From positions 1 to 10,780 of the forward strand of contig JAPKEI010000071.1 in NCBI GenBank assembly GCA_028872685.1: DNA of 10,780 nt, written 5' to 3'. This document shows, one piece after another, positions 1 through 6,687 of the stretch; positions within the stretch are counted from its first letter, which is position 1, and every line of letters begins with the position of its first letter. Source of the DNA: Verrucomicrobiota bacterium (lineage in GTDB: Bacteria > Verrucomicrobiota > Verrucomicrobiia > Limisphaerales > UBA1100). Under the pieces are notes generated by a model. That model worked only from the letters and a program-made list of their open reading frames with translations. It ran no database searches and had not been told where the DNA came from. A program made the translations under genes and the position numbers.

Positions 1-1433
1 ATCTCTTTCACCACCCGTGTGGGATGCGTGTGAGTTAGTCGCTCGTGGAGGCCGTTGCGGTCGAAGAAAAGTTTTTCATGGTTCATGCCGAGCTGGTGGA
101 GGATGGTGGCATGCCAATCTTGAATGCTCACGCGATCTTTTACTGCTCCAAAGCCTATATCATCGGTTTCGCCGTACACAGTACCGCCTTTCACGCCGCC
201 GCCAGCCATCCAGTTGGTAAAGCCGCTCGGGCCGTGGTCGCGACCGGCCTTGGCATATTCACCTTGAGCCATTGGCAATCGACCGAATTCTCCACCCCAC
301 AAAATAAGCACATCATCGAGCAGTCCACGTTGCCGTAGATCACGCAGCAATCCGGCGGTGGGAAGATCGCTTTGTTTACAGGCTGCCGGCAATGAAGTCT
401 TGATGTTGTCGTGGTTGTCCCACATTTGGCCTTTTGGATAAATTTGAACAAATCGTACGCCACGCTCCACCAATCGTCGTGCCATAAGGCAACGCTTGCC
501 AAAATTATCCGTTACCTTCTCGCCGATGCCGTACTGCTTACGCGTAGTCTCAGTTTCTTTTGAAACATCCAGAGCCTCAGTAGCCTGCACCTGCATACGT
601 GCAGCCATTTGATAATTGGCTATGCGCGAATCGAGCACATGCTGGTTAGGGCGCTCTGCCTTATGAATTTGGTCGAGCGCGTTGAGCAGGTTGTGCTTAG
701 CAGCGGTTACGCCTGCGGGCTCCTTAAAATCCGGCTTGAGATGCAGCATCGGGGTGCCTTCACTCTTGATGGACGTGCCTTGAAACAGCGGTGGCAAATA
801 TCCACTCATCCAGTTTTCCACGCCATTTACTGGCAGTCGGTTTTGAGGATCAGCCAGCACCACGTAGGCGGGGAGATTCTGATTTACGCTGCCGAGGCCG
901 TATGTGATCCAAGAGCCCATGGTCGGGTGACCGGGAAAGGTCTCACCACTTTGCCATTTATAACAAGCCGGCTCGTGATTTTCGTGCACGTTAAACATGG
1001 AGCGAATGACAGCAATGTGATCCATTTCCTTGGCTGTCTCCGGTAGCAGCTCGCTCACCCACGTGCCGCCTTGGCCATACTGTGCAAACTTCCAGTGGCT
1101 GCGCATGATCTGCCCCTTCATGCTGCGACCAGCAGGCGCGACCTTGGTAAATTCCTCAGGCGCATCTTTGCCATGCAATTTTTCCAGCGCCGGCTTGGGG
1201 TCAAACAAATCCACCTGCGACGGCCCACCCTGCATGCAGAATTGAATAACCGCCTTGGCGCGGGGCGCAAAGTGCGGCTGGCGTGGCTTGGTATCCGTAG
1301 GTAGAGCTGACTTGTGATGCGGCTCCGTTCCATACAGATCACGAGTCAATAGTGAGGCCAGCGCCGTGCCATAAAGACCGTCGCCCACGCGATCAAAAAA
1401 TGTACGGCGATTGATTCCGATCGGGTTCATCAT
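1..1433 (-). CDS. DUF1501 family secreted protein (sulfatase-like fold), C-terminal end cut by window edge
   Basis: The minus-strand frame is open from an ATG at 1433 to the left edge, giving 477 residues without a stop. The N-terminus (MMNPIGINRRTFFDRVGDGL) carries an RRTFF twin-arginine-like motif followed by a modest hydrophobic stretch, typical of Tat leaders in this family. Family-like signatures follow: FCMQGGPSQVDLFDPKP near 65-81, VHENHEPACY near 149-158, WDNHDN near 338-343, WGGEFGRLP near 379-387, GRDHGPSGFTNWMAGGG near 397-413, and a C-terminal DRNGLHERLTHTHPTRVVKE. Family members run about 460-490 residues, so only a few residues should be missing. DUF1501 belongs to the alkaline-phosphatase/sulfatase-like superfamily, but its substrate is not established; the His and Asp residues listed are plausible metal ligands by inference only. 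The start overlaps the upstream stop (TAATG) and has no Shine-Dalgarno, so translation is probably coupled to the DUF1549 gene. A second in-frame ATG at 1430 is an equally possible start. Confidence 0.93.
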   Translation of the reverse strand, partial: MMNPIGINRRTFFDRVGDGLYGTALASLLTRDLYGTEPHHKSALPTDTKPRQPHFAPRAKAVIQFCMQGGPSQVDLFDPKPALEKLHGKDAPEEFTKVAPAGRSMKGQIMRSHWKFAQYGQGGTWVSELLPETAKEMDHIAVIRSMFNVHENHEPACYKWQSGETFPGHPTMGSWITYGLGSVNQNLPAYVVLADPQNRLPVNGVENWMSGYLPPLFQGTSIKSEGTPMLHLKPDFKEPAGVTAAKHNLLNALDQIHKAERPNQHVLDSRIANYQMAARMQVQATEALDVSKETETTRKQYGIGEKVTDNFGKRCLMARRLVERGVRFVQIYPKGQMWDNHDNIKTSLPAACKQSDLPTAGLLRDLRQRGLLDDVLILWGGEFGRLPMAQGEYAKAGRDHGPSGFTNWMAGGGVKGGTVYGETDDIGFGAVKDRVSIQDWHATILHQLGMNHEKLFFDRNGLHERLTHTHPTRVVKE

Positions 1434-3811
1434 TAGTCAACGTACAAAAATGCGGCAGAATTAAACAACGCGTGGCACACCGCCGACAACGCCTTGTTGC
1501 GTTGGCCAGTTTCTTTTGCCGCCACAAATTGACGCTCCAGTTCCTGCATCGATTCAGTCATCCCTACCAGCTCTTTCTCTGATGGCGGTCGATTAACGAT
1601 CTTGCGATACGCCAACCTAGTGGCCGCCTCGATGGTTTTGGCTTCCTTCTGAATCTCCGAAGCCAGCTTGCGCGACAGATCGTAAATCACTTTGTCATGC
1701 AATAAAAACAGCGGCTGCTGCACCACAGTGGAGTTGATACGCGTGACACAATTGGGGTTCATCGCCGGCAGATCGAACGTCTCCAACATCGTCATCATAT
1801 GTATGCGGCGTTGGCGAATGTAAACACTACGGCGCCATCCCCCTTCCCCCGGCTTACCCGTGACATAACCTCTTTCACGCACCTGCACATCATCAGGCTT
1901 GCCTCCCAAACGGGTATTCAATCGACCGCTGATAGCAAGCAGTCCGTCGTGCAATTCCTCCGCATCCAGCCGCCGCATGCGCATGCGCGAAAGCCAGACG
2001 TTGTCGGGATCCTTCATCGCGGTATTTTTGGAATTAAGAGAAGATTGCCGATAAGCGGTGCTGGCACAGATGAGGCGGTGCAGATGCTTGGTGCTCCATT
2101 TGTTTTCGACCAACTCGATAGCCAGCCAGTCGAGCAACTCAGGATGCGTGGGCGCACTACCGAGCTTGCCAAAGTTATCGAGGCTCGCGACAATTCCCTG
2201 GCCGAAATGATGTTTCCAAATGCGGTTCACCCAAACCCGCGAGGTAAGCGGATGATCCGGCTTGGTAATCCACCGCGCCAACGCCAGCCGGTTACCCGTC
2301 TTGTTTTCACCCATCACTTTAGCGGACTCGAAGGGTTTTTCTGAAAACACCCGTGGCAATGCCGGCCTTACCAACGCCCCTGGGCTCCCCAGATTACCAC
2401 GCAGGTTTACATAAGTCGGAGAAGATTCACCACGATCCCACAGCGCGCGAATGAGTGGCATAGTTTTCTCCTTTGCTTTCAGCTCGTCTATTTTCTTTTT
2501 CAACTCCTTGCGCTCATTTCCCTTTGCGGATGTGAACTTCTTCTCTAGTGGAGCCAGCTCCTCTTCCAGCTTCGCGTTGTACGCCTCAATAGGTCTGCGT
2601 TCCTCAGGCAATGACACCGCCAAATGCCGGCGTGTACTGCCGGCCCATTGATTTTTATATGGCTGTGGTGTCAGCCAGTTGTACTCATCATACGAAGCCT
2701 TAAAGATGGCTGCGAAAGAATAGTAATCACGCTGACTGATTGGGTCGTACTTGTGATCGTGGCAACGCGCGCATTCCATGGTCAGTCCCATCACACCACC
2801 GGCGAGAATTTGCAATTCATCGCCGATGACTTCAATTCGGTCCTCCACGCGGTTTACGGGATTAGCACTGGTGCCATCGGGGGCCATACGAAGAAAACCT
2901 GTGGCGACCAATTTCTCGATGACATTTACATCGATCGCCTCGGGATCCGAATAATCCACCAACTCATCACCAGCGATTTGCTCCACCAGAAAATCATTGT
3001 ATGGCTTGTCGGTGTTGAAAGAGTTGATGACATAGTCGCGATATTTCCACGCGTAATCACGGACCATGTCTGCACTACGTTTGCCCTCAGAATCTGAATA
3101 GCCCGCTAGATCCAGCCAATGCCGCCCCCAACGCACCCCGTAAGCGGGCGAAGCCAGCAGCCGATCTACAACTTTCTCATAAGCCGTAGGGCTTGTATCT
3201 TTTTCGAACGCCACCATCTCCGAAGCCGTGGGGGGAAGGCCAGTGAGGTCATAGGTAACCCTCCGCAGCAAGGTGTGCTTTGATGCTTCGGGCGAGTAAC
3301 CCAGTTTTTGAATGGCCAGCTTTCTTAGCAGAAATACATCGATGGGATTTCGAATCTTGGATTGGGGAATGGCAATCGTTGGGATGGTCGGGCGTTTCGG
3401 GGGCTGGAATGCCCAATGTTTACGAGCTTCGGGTTTTAACTTCACCGGCTTCAGCGTTTGCCGTACTTCCGGCGCCCCAACACTGATCCAGTCGCGCAGG
3501 GTTTTTAACTCGCTTGCACCCATGCGCTCAATACCGGCCATGCTAATGTTTTTATCTGGCGGGCATTCACGCGAAACAATGCGCTGAATTATTTTACTTT
3601 CAGCCGGTTTTCCGGAAACAAACGCACCGCCCTTGAGCATAGCCGACTTGGTGCGCAGATCGAGCCCGCCCTCACGTGCATCCTGCCCATGGCACATCAC
3701 ACACCGCCGCAGCAACACCGGAATGGCGTCGTGCTGCGTAACCTTGGGTACGGCGGTTGCGGAAAAGGACAACAACGCAACCGGCAGCCAATGTTGAATT
3801 CGCAAATTCAT
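1433..3811 (-). CDS. PSCyt1/DUF1549/DUF1553 domain exported protein
   Basis: This 792-residue protein has the domain order of a large verrucomicrobial/planctomycete family. A short signal-like leader (residues 1-22) precedes a cytochrome-c-like PSCyt1 segment with CVMCH at 37-41 and the usual downstream GGLDLRTK. DUF1549 spans about 155-360 (LRRVTYDLTGLPPT at 182-195; RWGRHWLDLAGYSDSEGKR at 227-245) and ends with a second CxxCH, CARCHDHKYDPI, at 347-358. DUF1553 spans about 505-775 (WVNRIWKHHFGQGIV at 527-541; ASTAYRQSS at 583-591). Between them, residues 411-449 form a charged, probably coiled-coil insertion. The first CxxCH probably binds haem; the second is conserved in the family but has no proven haem role. 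The protein should act outside the cytoplasm. Function is unproven; association with glycan degradation is an inference from the usual neighbours of the family. It is coupled by TAATG to the DUF1501 gene. The chosen ATG has an AGGAG upstream and begins the leader directly. Confidence 0.95.
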   Translation of the reverse strand: MNLRIQHWLPVALLSFSATAVPKVTQHDAIPVLLRRCVMCHGQDAREGGLDLRTKSAMLKGGAFVSGKPAESKIIQRIVSRECPPDKNISMAGIERMGASELKTLRDWISVGAPEVRQTLKPVKLKPEARKHWAFQPPKRPTIPTIAIPQSKIRNPIDVFLLRKLAIQKLGYSPEASKHTLLRRVTYDLTGLPPTASEMVAFEKDTSPTAYEKVVDRLLASPAYGVRWGRHWLDLAGYSDSEGKRSADMVRDYAWKYRDYVINSFNTDKPYNDFLVEQIAGDELVDYSDPEAIDVNVIEKLVATGFLRMAPDGTSANPVNRVEDRIEVIGDELQILAGGVMGLTMECARCHDHKYDPISQRDYYSFAAIFKASYDEYNWLTPQPYKNQWAGSTRRHLAVSLPEERRPIEAYNAKLEEELAPLEKKFTSAKGNERKELKKKIDELKAKEKTMPLIRALWDRGESSPTYVNLRGNLGSPGALVRPALPRVFSEKPFESAKVMGENKTGNRLALARWITKPDHPLTSRVWVNRIWKHHFGQGIVASLDNFGKLGSAPTHPELLDWLAIELVENKWSTKHLHRLICASTAYRQSSLNSKNTAMKDPDNVWLSRMRMRRLDAEELHDGLLAISGRLNTRLGGKPDDVQVRERGYVTGKPGEGGWRRSVYIRQRRIHMMTMLETFDLPAMNPNCVTRINSTVVQQPLFLLHDKVIYDLSRKLASEIQKEAKTIEAATRLAYRKIVNRPPSEKELVGMTESMQELERQFVAAKETGQRNKALSAVCHALFNSAAFLYVD

Positions 3812-3823
3812 GCTGAAAAAATT

Positions 3824-3828
3824 CTCCT
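3824..3828 (-). promoter_or_regulatory. Shine-Dalgarno AGGAG for the DUF1549 gene
   Basis: On the minus strand AGGAG lies 12 bases before the ATG at 3811, slightly farther than ideal. It is the only clear Shine-Dalgarno among the gene starts in this window; the DUF1501, PLD and membrane-protein starts lack one. It supports independent initiation here, in contrast to the coupled downstream gene. The 67-base gap it sits in (3812-3878) shows no convincing hairpin terminator for the upstream membrane-protein gene, so read-through transcription is possible. Confidence 0.55.
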
Positions 3829-3878
3829 GTTAGAAGCCATTTACAGCAAGGGTATTCGACAATGTATCGCCTTGAAAA

Positions 3879-5813
3879 TCAGGACAAACTGGTCGGTGCC
3901 TTCACGGTTGGCTCGGATTCAGGCAATCCACTCCAGGCCCATTTAGCGGCGGAAGCAACAAGGAGTAGGGTCGCGGCCATGATGATAAGCAGGCTGCCCC
4001 AGCGGACTTGGAGGCCAGATTTGTCTGGTTTGAGCACGGGCTGAAATTGGCGACGACTGGGAGGGGGGGCGAGTAACCAGCCACTCTCAGTTTCTTTGAC
4101 TTCGGTGAGACAAATGCCCAACGCAAACAGACCAGACAGAATACCCAACACAATCCAAAATGGCTGGTTGGGTGAATTGGGCCAAACCAGCCAATCGCAA
4201 ATCAAGGCCACGATGCCGGGGAAGAATAGGATCTCCATCCAGTGGCGCAGCAGGCGCGGAACGGTTTGCAATGCTGCCAGTGCAAGAGTGATGCCCAGAC
4301 CGATCAGTGGGGTGATCCACCACAGTTGCAGCCAATGAAACTGCCCGAGTAGCATCACGCCGCCGGTAGCCAACAGTGTGATTGCCGTAAGCAACGGCAG
4401 GTTAAAAAACTGCAGTACACGAAACTGGCCGGGGCGGGTGCGAGGTAGCGGCTTGATTTCTTTTTCCTTGGAGATGAGCTTCGCGCCGTTCCAGCAACAA
4501 GCCACAACCATACCAATGCTCAACGACCACTTGAGCCAAAGATCCCACCAAAAACGTATGGGCACTACGAGTGACACAGAAACAATGACACCAAATATCA
4601 ACCCCATTAAAATAATGTGCCAAATTTTTTGGAGGGCAAAACGCACAACCGCTGAGCTCGCGATGGTTGGTTGTACCTTTCGATCCAACGTCGGCATGAG
4701 GTTCACGCCCGCCGCGCCCAGTATCATAACTCCTAAACCAGCCAAACCCATACCCGCGAGCGTCCATAAAAAAAGGGGCCCGCCCTTCAATAAAATAAAT
4801 CCACCAAAACTCGCGAAAGTATATTCAATAATAGTGGCACAAATTAACATCACCGCTCCGGTGGCAACAGCGACGAGCACGAAGCCACCTTGGGCGGCAA
4901 GAAAATGGCGGAAGCCGTGCCAGAAATCAATGTAGCCGGCTTTGGCGGCAGCTTGTTTTTCTTCGGATGTGGGAAACATTGAATCCTCCACGCGGCGCAT
5001 TTGCAAACCGCCAAGGCCAAGCGCGCAGCCGATGGAGAACACAACCACCAAACGCCCAGTGAATCCGTCGGCGGGTTTGAAGGCACTGACAGATTCGCCT
5101 GTTGGCCTGGAAGGCTGCGGAGGCGTGACAGGTGGCTTGGGGGTAATGGGTGGCTTAGGCGGTGTAGGTGTGATGACTTTGGGCGGCGTAGTGCCTTTGG
5201 CGATTTCCTTGGGTTTAGAATCCGTGCCGCTTGATTGGTTAAAGGCGGCGATCCACAGGCCGAGGACGACAATCGTCGCCGCGCCGAGACCGATGCTGCC
5301 GATGACGATTTTTTTGTGTTGTTTTACCCAATTCCACACCGAGGTGGTTTGAGTGTCGGTGGGCGCGATTATTTTACGTTCGCGTTTGATGACGAAGACG
5401 AAGCTGGTGATGAGCGCCAGCAAACCGAGGACGAAAAGCCAACCGACCGCGCCCGCGGGCGTGCCGGAATTTGTGGCCTCGCGCGCGATGAGCACGATGC
5501 CCATCGTGAAAGAAAGCAGCGCGGAAGCGATTGCGGTGAGGAAAAACGGGCGGGCCTTAACCCACGCCCACGCGGCGGAGGGTTTGGTGGCAACTTCGGG
5601 CTCAGGCTGCGGCTCGGGCTGGACGATTACCGGCTCTACGACGGCGGGTTCTTCCGCAACCGGCTGGCGATTTTTTTGCAGCTGCGCCTCGAGAGCAGCG
5701 CGGAGTTTATCGAGGTCCACCGAGCCATCGGTCGGCAATCGCAACCGCAACTTCACACCACCCGCGCCTCGCGGGGCCGCGGTGCCACGAGGTTGATGTC
5801 GGGGTTTGGCCAC
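3879..5813 (-). CDS. Polytopic membrane protein of unknown family, about 13 membrane segments
   Basis: I do not recognise a family for this 644-residue protein. Visible layout: a cytosol-like basic N-terminus (1-25), a short helix (VDLDKLRAALEAQLQK, 32-47) and a Pro/Glu/Val-rich stretch (51-75). Three hydrophobic segments follow at about 90-110, 122-142 and 168-190, then a proline-rich linker (207-238, PKPP/TPP units). About ten more hydrophobic segments lie between 253 and 625. A WxWVK motif precedes the first and third membrane segments (82-86 and 160-164). No catalytic motif or transporter signature is evident. The start is GTG, two bases after the TAA of the PLD gene and with no Shine-Dalgarno, so translation probably depends on re-initiation. 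This makes a two-gene operon with the PLD protein likely and suggests the two act at the same membrane. An upstream-half/downstream-half difference in base composition is visible by eye. Coding status is well supported by the coherent membrane topology; function is unknown. Confidence 0.85.
   Translation of the reverse strand: MAKPRHQPRGTAAPRGAGGVKLRLRLPTDGSVDLDKLRAALEAQLQKNRQPVAEEPAVVEPVIVQPEPQPEPEVATKPSAAWAWVKARPFFLTAIASALLSFTMGIVLIAREATNSGTPAGAVGWLFVLGLLALITSFVFVIKRERKIIAPTDTQTTSVWNWVKQHKKIVIGSIGLGAATIVVLGLWIAAFNQSSGTDSKPKEIAKGTTPPKVITPTPPKPPITPKPPVTPPQPSRPTGESVSAFKPADGFTGRLVVVFSIGCALGLGGLQMRRVEDSMFPTSEEKQAAAKAGYIDFWHGFRHFLAAQGGFVLVAVATGAVMLICATIIEYTFASFGGFILLKGGPLFLWTLAGMGLAGLGVMILGAAGVNLMPTLDRKVQPTIASSAVVRFALQKIWHIILMGLIFGVIVSVSLVVPIRFWWDLWLKWSLSIGMVVACCWNGAKLISKEKEIKPLPRTRPGQFRVLQFFNLPLLTAITLLATGGVMLLGQFHWLQLWWITPLIGLGITLALAALQTVPRLLRHWMEILFFPGIVALICDWLVWPNSPNQPFWIVLGILSGLFALGICLTEVKETESGWLLAPPPSRRQFQPVLKPDKSGLQVRWGSLLIIMAATLLLVASAAKWAWSGLPESEPTVKAPTSLS
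5100..5195 (-). repeat. Proline-rich degenerate repeat inside the membrane protein gene
   Basis: Codons for residues 207-238 encode repeated PKPP/TPP units (for example TPTPPKPPITPKPPVTPP), seen on the plus strand as G/T-rich near-repeats of GGTGGCTT-like words. It separates the three N-terminal membrane segments from the main membrane bundle and probably forms an extended, exposed linker. Proline-rich tracts of this kind are prone to expansion and contraction, so its length may vary between strains. Confidence 0.7.
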
Positions 5814-5815
5814 GG

Positions 5816-6520
5816 TTAACTGAAGTTACGCCAAAGTTTGTCGAACATTCGGGTGAAAGCCTTGAGCAATTCAGTATCGCCGGTGATGAGAAAATTCTCA
5901 TCGTTGTGCAGCGAGGCGGAGCGGGTCCAATTGTAACTGCCGGTGAGTAATTTAGCTTTATCGAAGATGGCGAATTTGTGATGCATATGATGTTCGGACC
6001 GATCCATGCGCACGGCGATGCCGGAGCGCTGGAGGCGTTCGATGTCCGAGCCGGCATCCATCGATTTATCGTCATCGCTGATTACACGAATTTGCACGCG
6101 CCGCCGATGAGCTTTTTCGATAGCATCGGCGATGCGATTGTCGGTGATGGTGAACACACAAATATCCACCGAAGCACGCGCTTGCGCCAAGCAATCGATG
6201 ATCTTGCCCACGCAATTATCGTCGGGGCTGAAGAACGCGGAGGCCGCCTCGGCTTTGCCGGTGTTGGGGAGATTTTCGGCGGGGTGCAGAGTTTTTACTG
6301 CATTTTCCAACCACTCCAAAATCTGATGGCGCTGACCGGCATCAGCACTGGCGAGGGATTCTCGCGCAGCATCGAAGGCCATACTGCGGTACAGGGCGCG
6401 GCGTTGCTCGTTGCCATTGATAGAATCAGTAAGCGCACGGACATCGTTGCGTTCACTGCGTGAGAGCTGGAAATCCTCCAGCGTCGATTGGAAGAGGGCT
6501 TTGACCTCATGATCTTTCAT
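5816..6520 (-). CDS. Single-HKD phospholipase D-like protein with helical N-terminal domain
   Basis: This 234-residue protein has one complete HKD motif, H180-x-K182-x4-D187 (MHHKFAIFD), followed by GSYNWT at 194-199 and an NDEN at 206-209, as in the PLDc_2 family. Residues about 92-215 form the PLD domain (SVDICVFTITD near 117-127; RVQIRVISDDDK near 141-152). Single-HKD members such as the Nuc endonuclease and Zucchini/PLD6 work as homodimers with one active site, so this protein probably dimerises. The substrate could be nucleic acid or phospholipid; the sequence does not decide. Residues 1-80 are an extra all-helical region (LEDFQLSRSERNDVRAL) that faintly resembles TerB-like helical domains, a weak impression only. 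No signal peptide or membrane segment is seen, so it is probably cytosolic or held at the membrane by its partner. Its stop lies two bases before the GTG of the membrane-protein gene. The ATG at 6520 has no clear Shine-Dalgarno, but no better in-frame start precedes it. Confidence 0.9.
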   Translation of the reverse strand: MKDHEVKALFQSTLEDFQLSRSERNDVRALTDSINGNEQRRALYRSMAFDAARESLASADAGQRHQILEWLENAVKTLHPAENLPNTGKAEAASAFFSPDDNCVGKIIDCLAQARASVDICVFTITDNRIADAIEKAHRRRVQIRVISDDDKSMDAGSDIERLQRSGIAVRMDRSEHHMHHKFAIFDKAKLLTGSYNWTRSASLHNDENFLITGDTELLKAFTRMFDKLWRNFS

Positions 6521-6531
6521 AATAAAATATG

Positions 6532-6556
6532 TGCCCCGTCTAGTTAAATCGGGACA
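6532..6556 (-). promoter_or_regulatory. Possible 5' leader hairpin before the PLD start codon
   Basis: Read on the minus strand, TGTCCCG and CGGGGCA can pair (seven pairs including one G-U) around an 11-base loop, ending 11 bases before the PLD ATG. It lacks a T-tract, so it is not a terminator. If transcribed in the leader it would sit where a ribosome binding site is expected. The stem is short and may be chance. Confidence 0.25.
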
Positions 6557-6579
6557 TTTGGCGCTGGGATTTAGACTTT

Positions 6580-6627
6580 AACCTTTCTGAACCCAATCGC
6601 CAACGAAAAAGGTTTCCCAATTGGGTT
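6580..6627. repeat. Interleaved inverted repeats (pseudoknot-like or operator-like)
   Basis: Two inverted repeats interlock: AACCTTT (6580-6586) with AAAGGTT (6608-6614), and AACCCAAT (6590-6597) with ATTGGGTT (6620-6627). The second repeat's right arm overlaps a perfect 10-base palindrome, CCCAATTGGG (6616-6625), followed by a T-rich run. The order arm1-arm2-arm1'-arm2' is that of an H-type pseudoknot in RNA, with a 3-base first loop. In DNA the same words could be binding sites for a dimeric regulator placed between divergent genes. The base matches are exact; the biological reading is inference. Confidence 0.45.
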
Positions 6628-6687
6628 TTATTTTGTAGTATCTTGTCACCCACGCGACGAGTGAAACCGTCAACCAAAGATAATCAT

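Larger units (their letters stand above)
6521..6687. promoter_or_regulatory. Divergent intergenic region between PLD gene and coiled-coil gene
   Basis: This 167-base gap is the only sizeable non-coding stretch in the window and must hold promoters for both divergent genes. It is AT-richer than its flanks. On the plus strand, TAGTAT at 6636-6641 could be a -10 element, with a poor -35 (TTTCCC, 6613-6618) at 17-base spacing; this is tentative. On the minus strand I see no convincing -35/-10 pair for the PLD gene. Interleaved inverted repeats occupy 6580-6627, and a short stem lies at 6532-6556; both are listed separately. Confidence 0.5.

Noticed and set aside
609..1046. Plus-strand open frame of 145 codons
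   Set aside because: Antisense to the DUF1501 gene, whose conserved motifs lie in the other strand.
2759..2773. Second CxxCH in the DUF1549 domain as a haem site
   Set aside because: It is a conserved family motif (CARCHDHKYDPI) and may bind haem or metal, but nothing here shows a second cytochrome fold, so I did not call a dihaem protein.
2624..3097. Plus-strand open frame of 157 codons
   Set aside because: Antisense to the DUF1549 domain, including its conserved CARCHDHKYDPI region.
4058..4070. Run of seven G as a possible frameshift site in the membrane protein gene
   Set aside because: Translation through it in the annotated frame continues into a convincing final membrane segment, so the frame is intact.
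4378..4935. Plus-strand open frame of 185 codons
   Set aside because: Antisense to the membrane bundle of the 644-residue protein; Pro/Lys-rich with no domain.
5235..5819. Plus-strand open frame of 194 codons rich in Arg, Asp and Gly
   Set aside because: It is antisense to the 5' part of the membrane-protein gene, whose frame gives coherent membrane segments and is coupled to the PLD gene. The plus-strand product has low-complexity charged composition and no domain.
6616..6635. CCCAATTGGG plus T-rich run as a rho-independent terminator
   Set aside because: The palindrome has no room for a loop unless the stem is only a few pairs, it is not GC-rich, and no gene ends upstream on the plus strand.
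6643..6687. TTG at 6643 as start of the coiled-coil gene
   Set aside because: It adds 15 residues unlike the rest and lies almost on top of the possible -10 element; the ATG at 6688 begins the helix cleanly.
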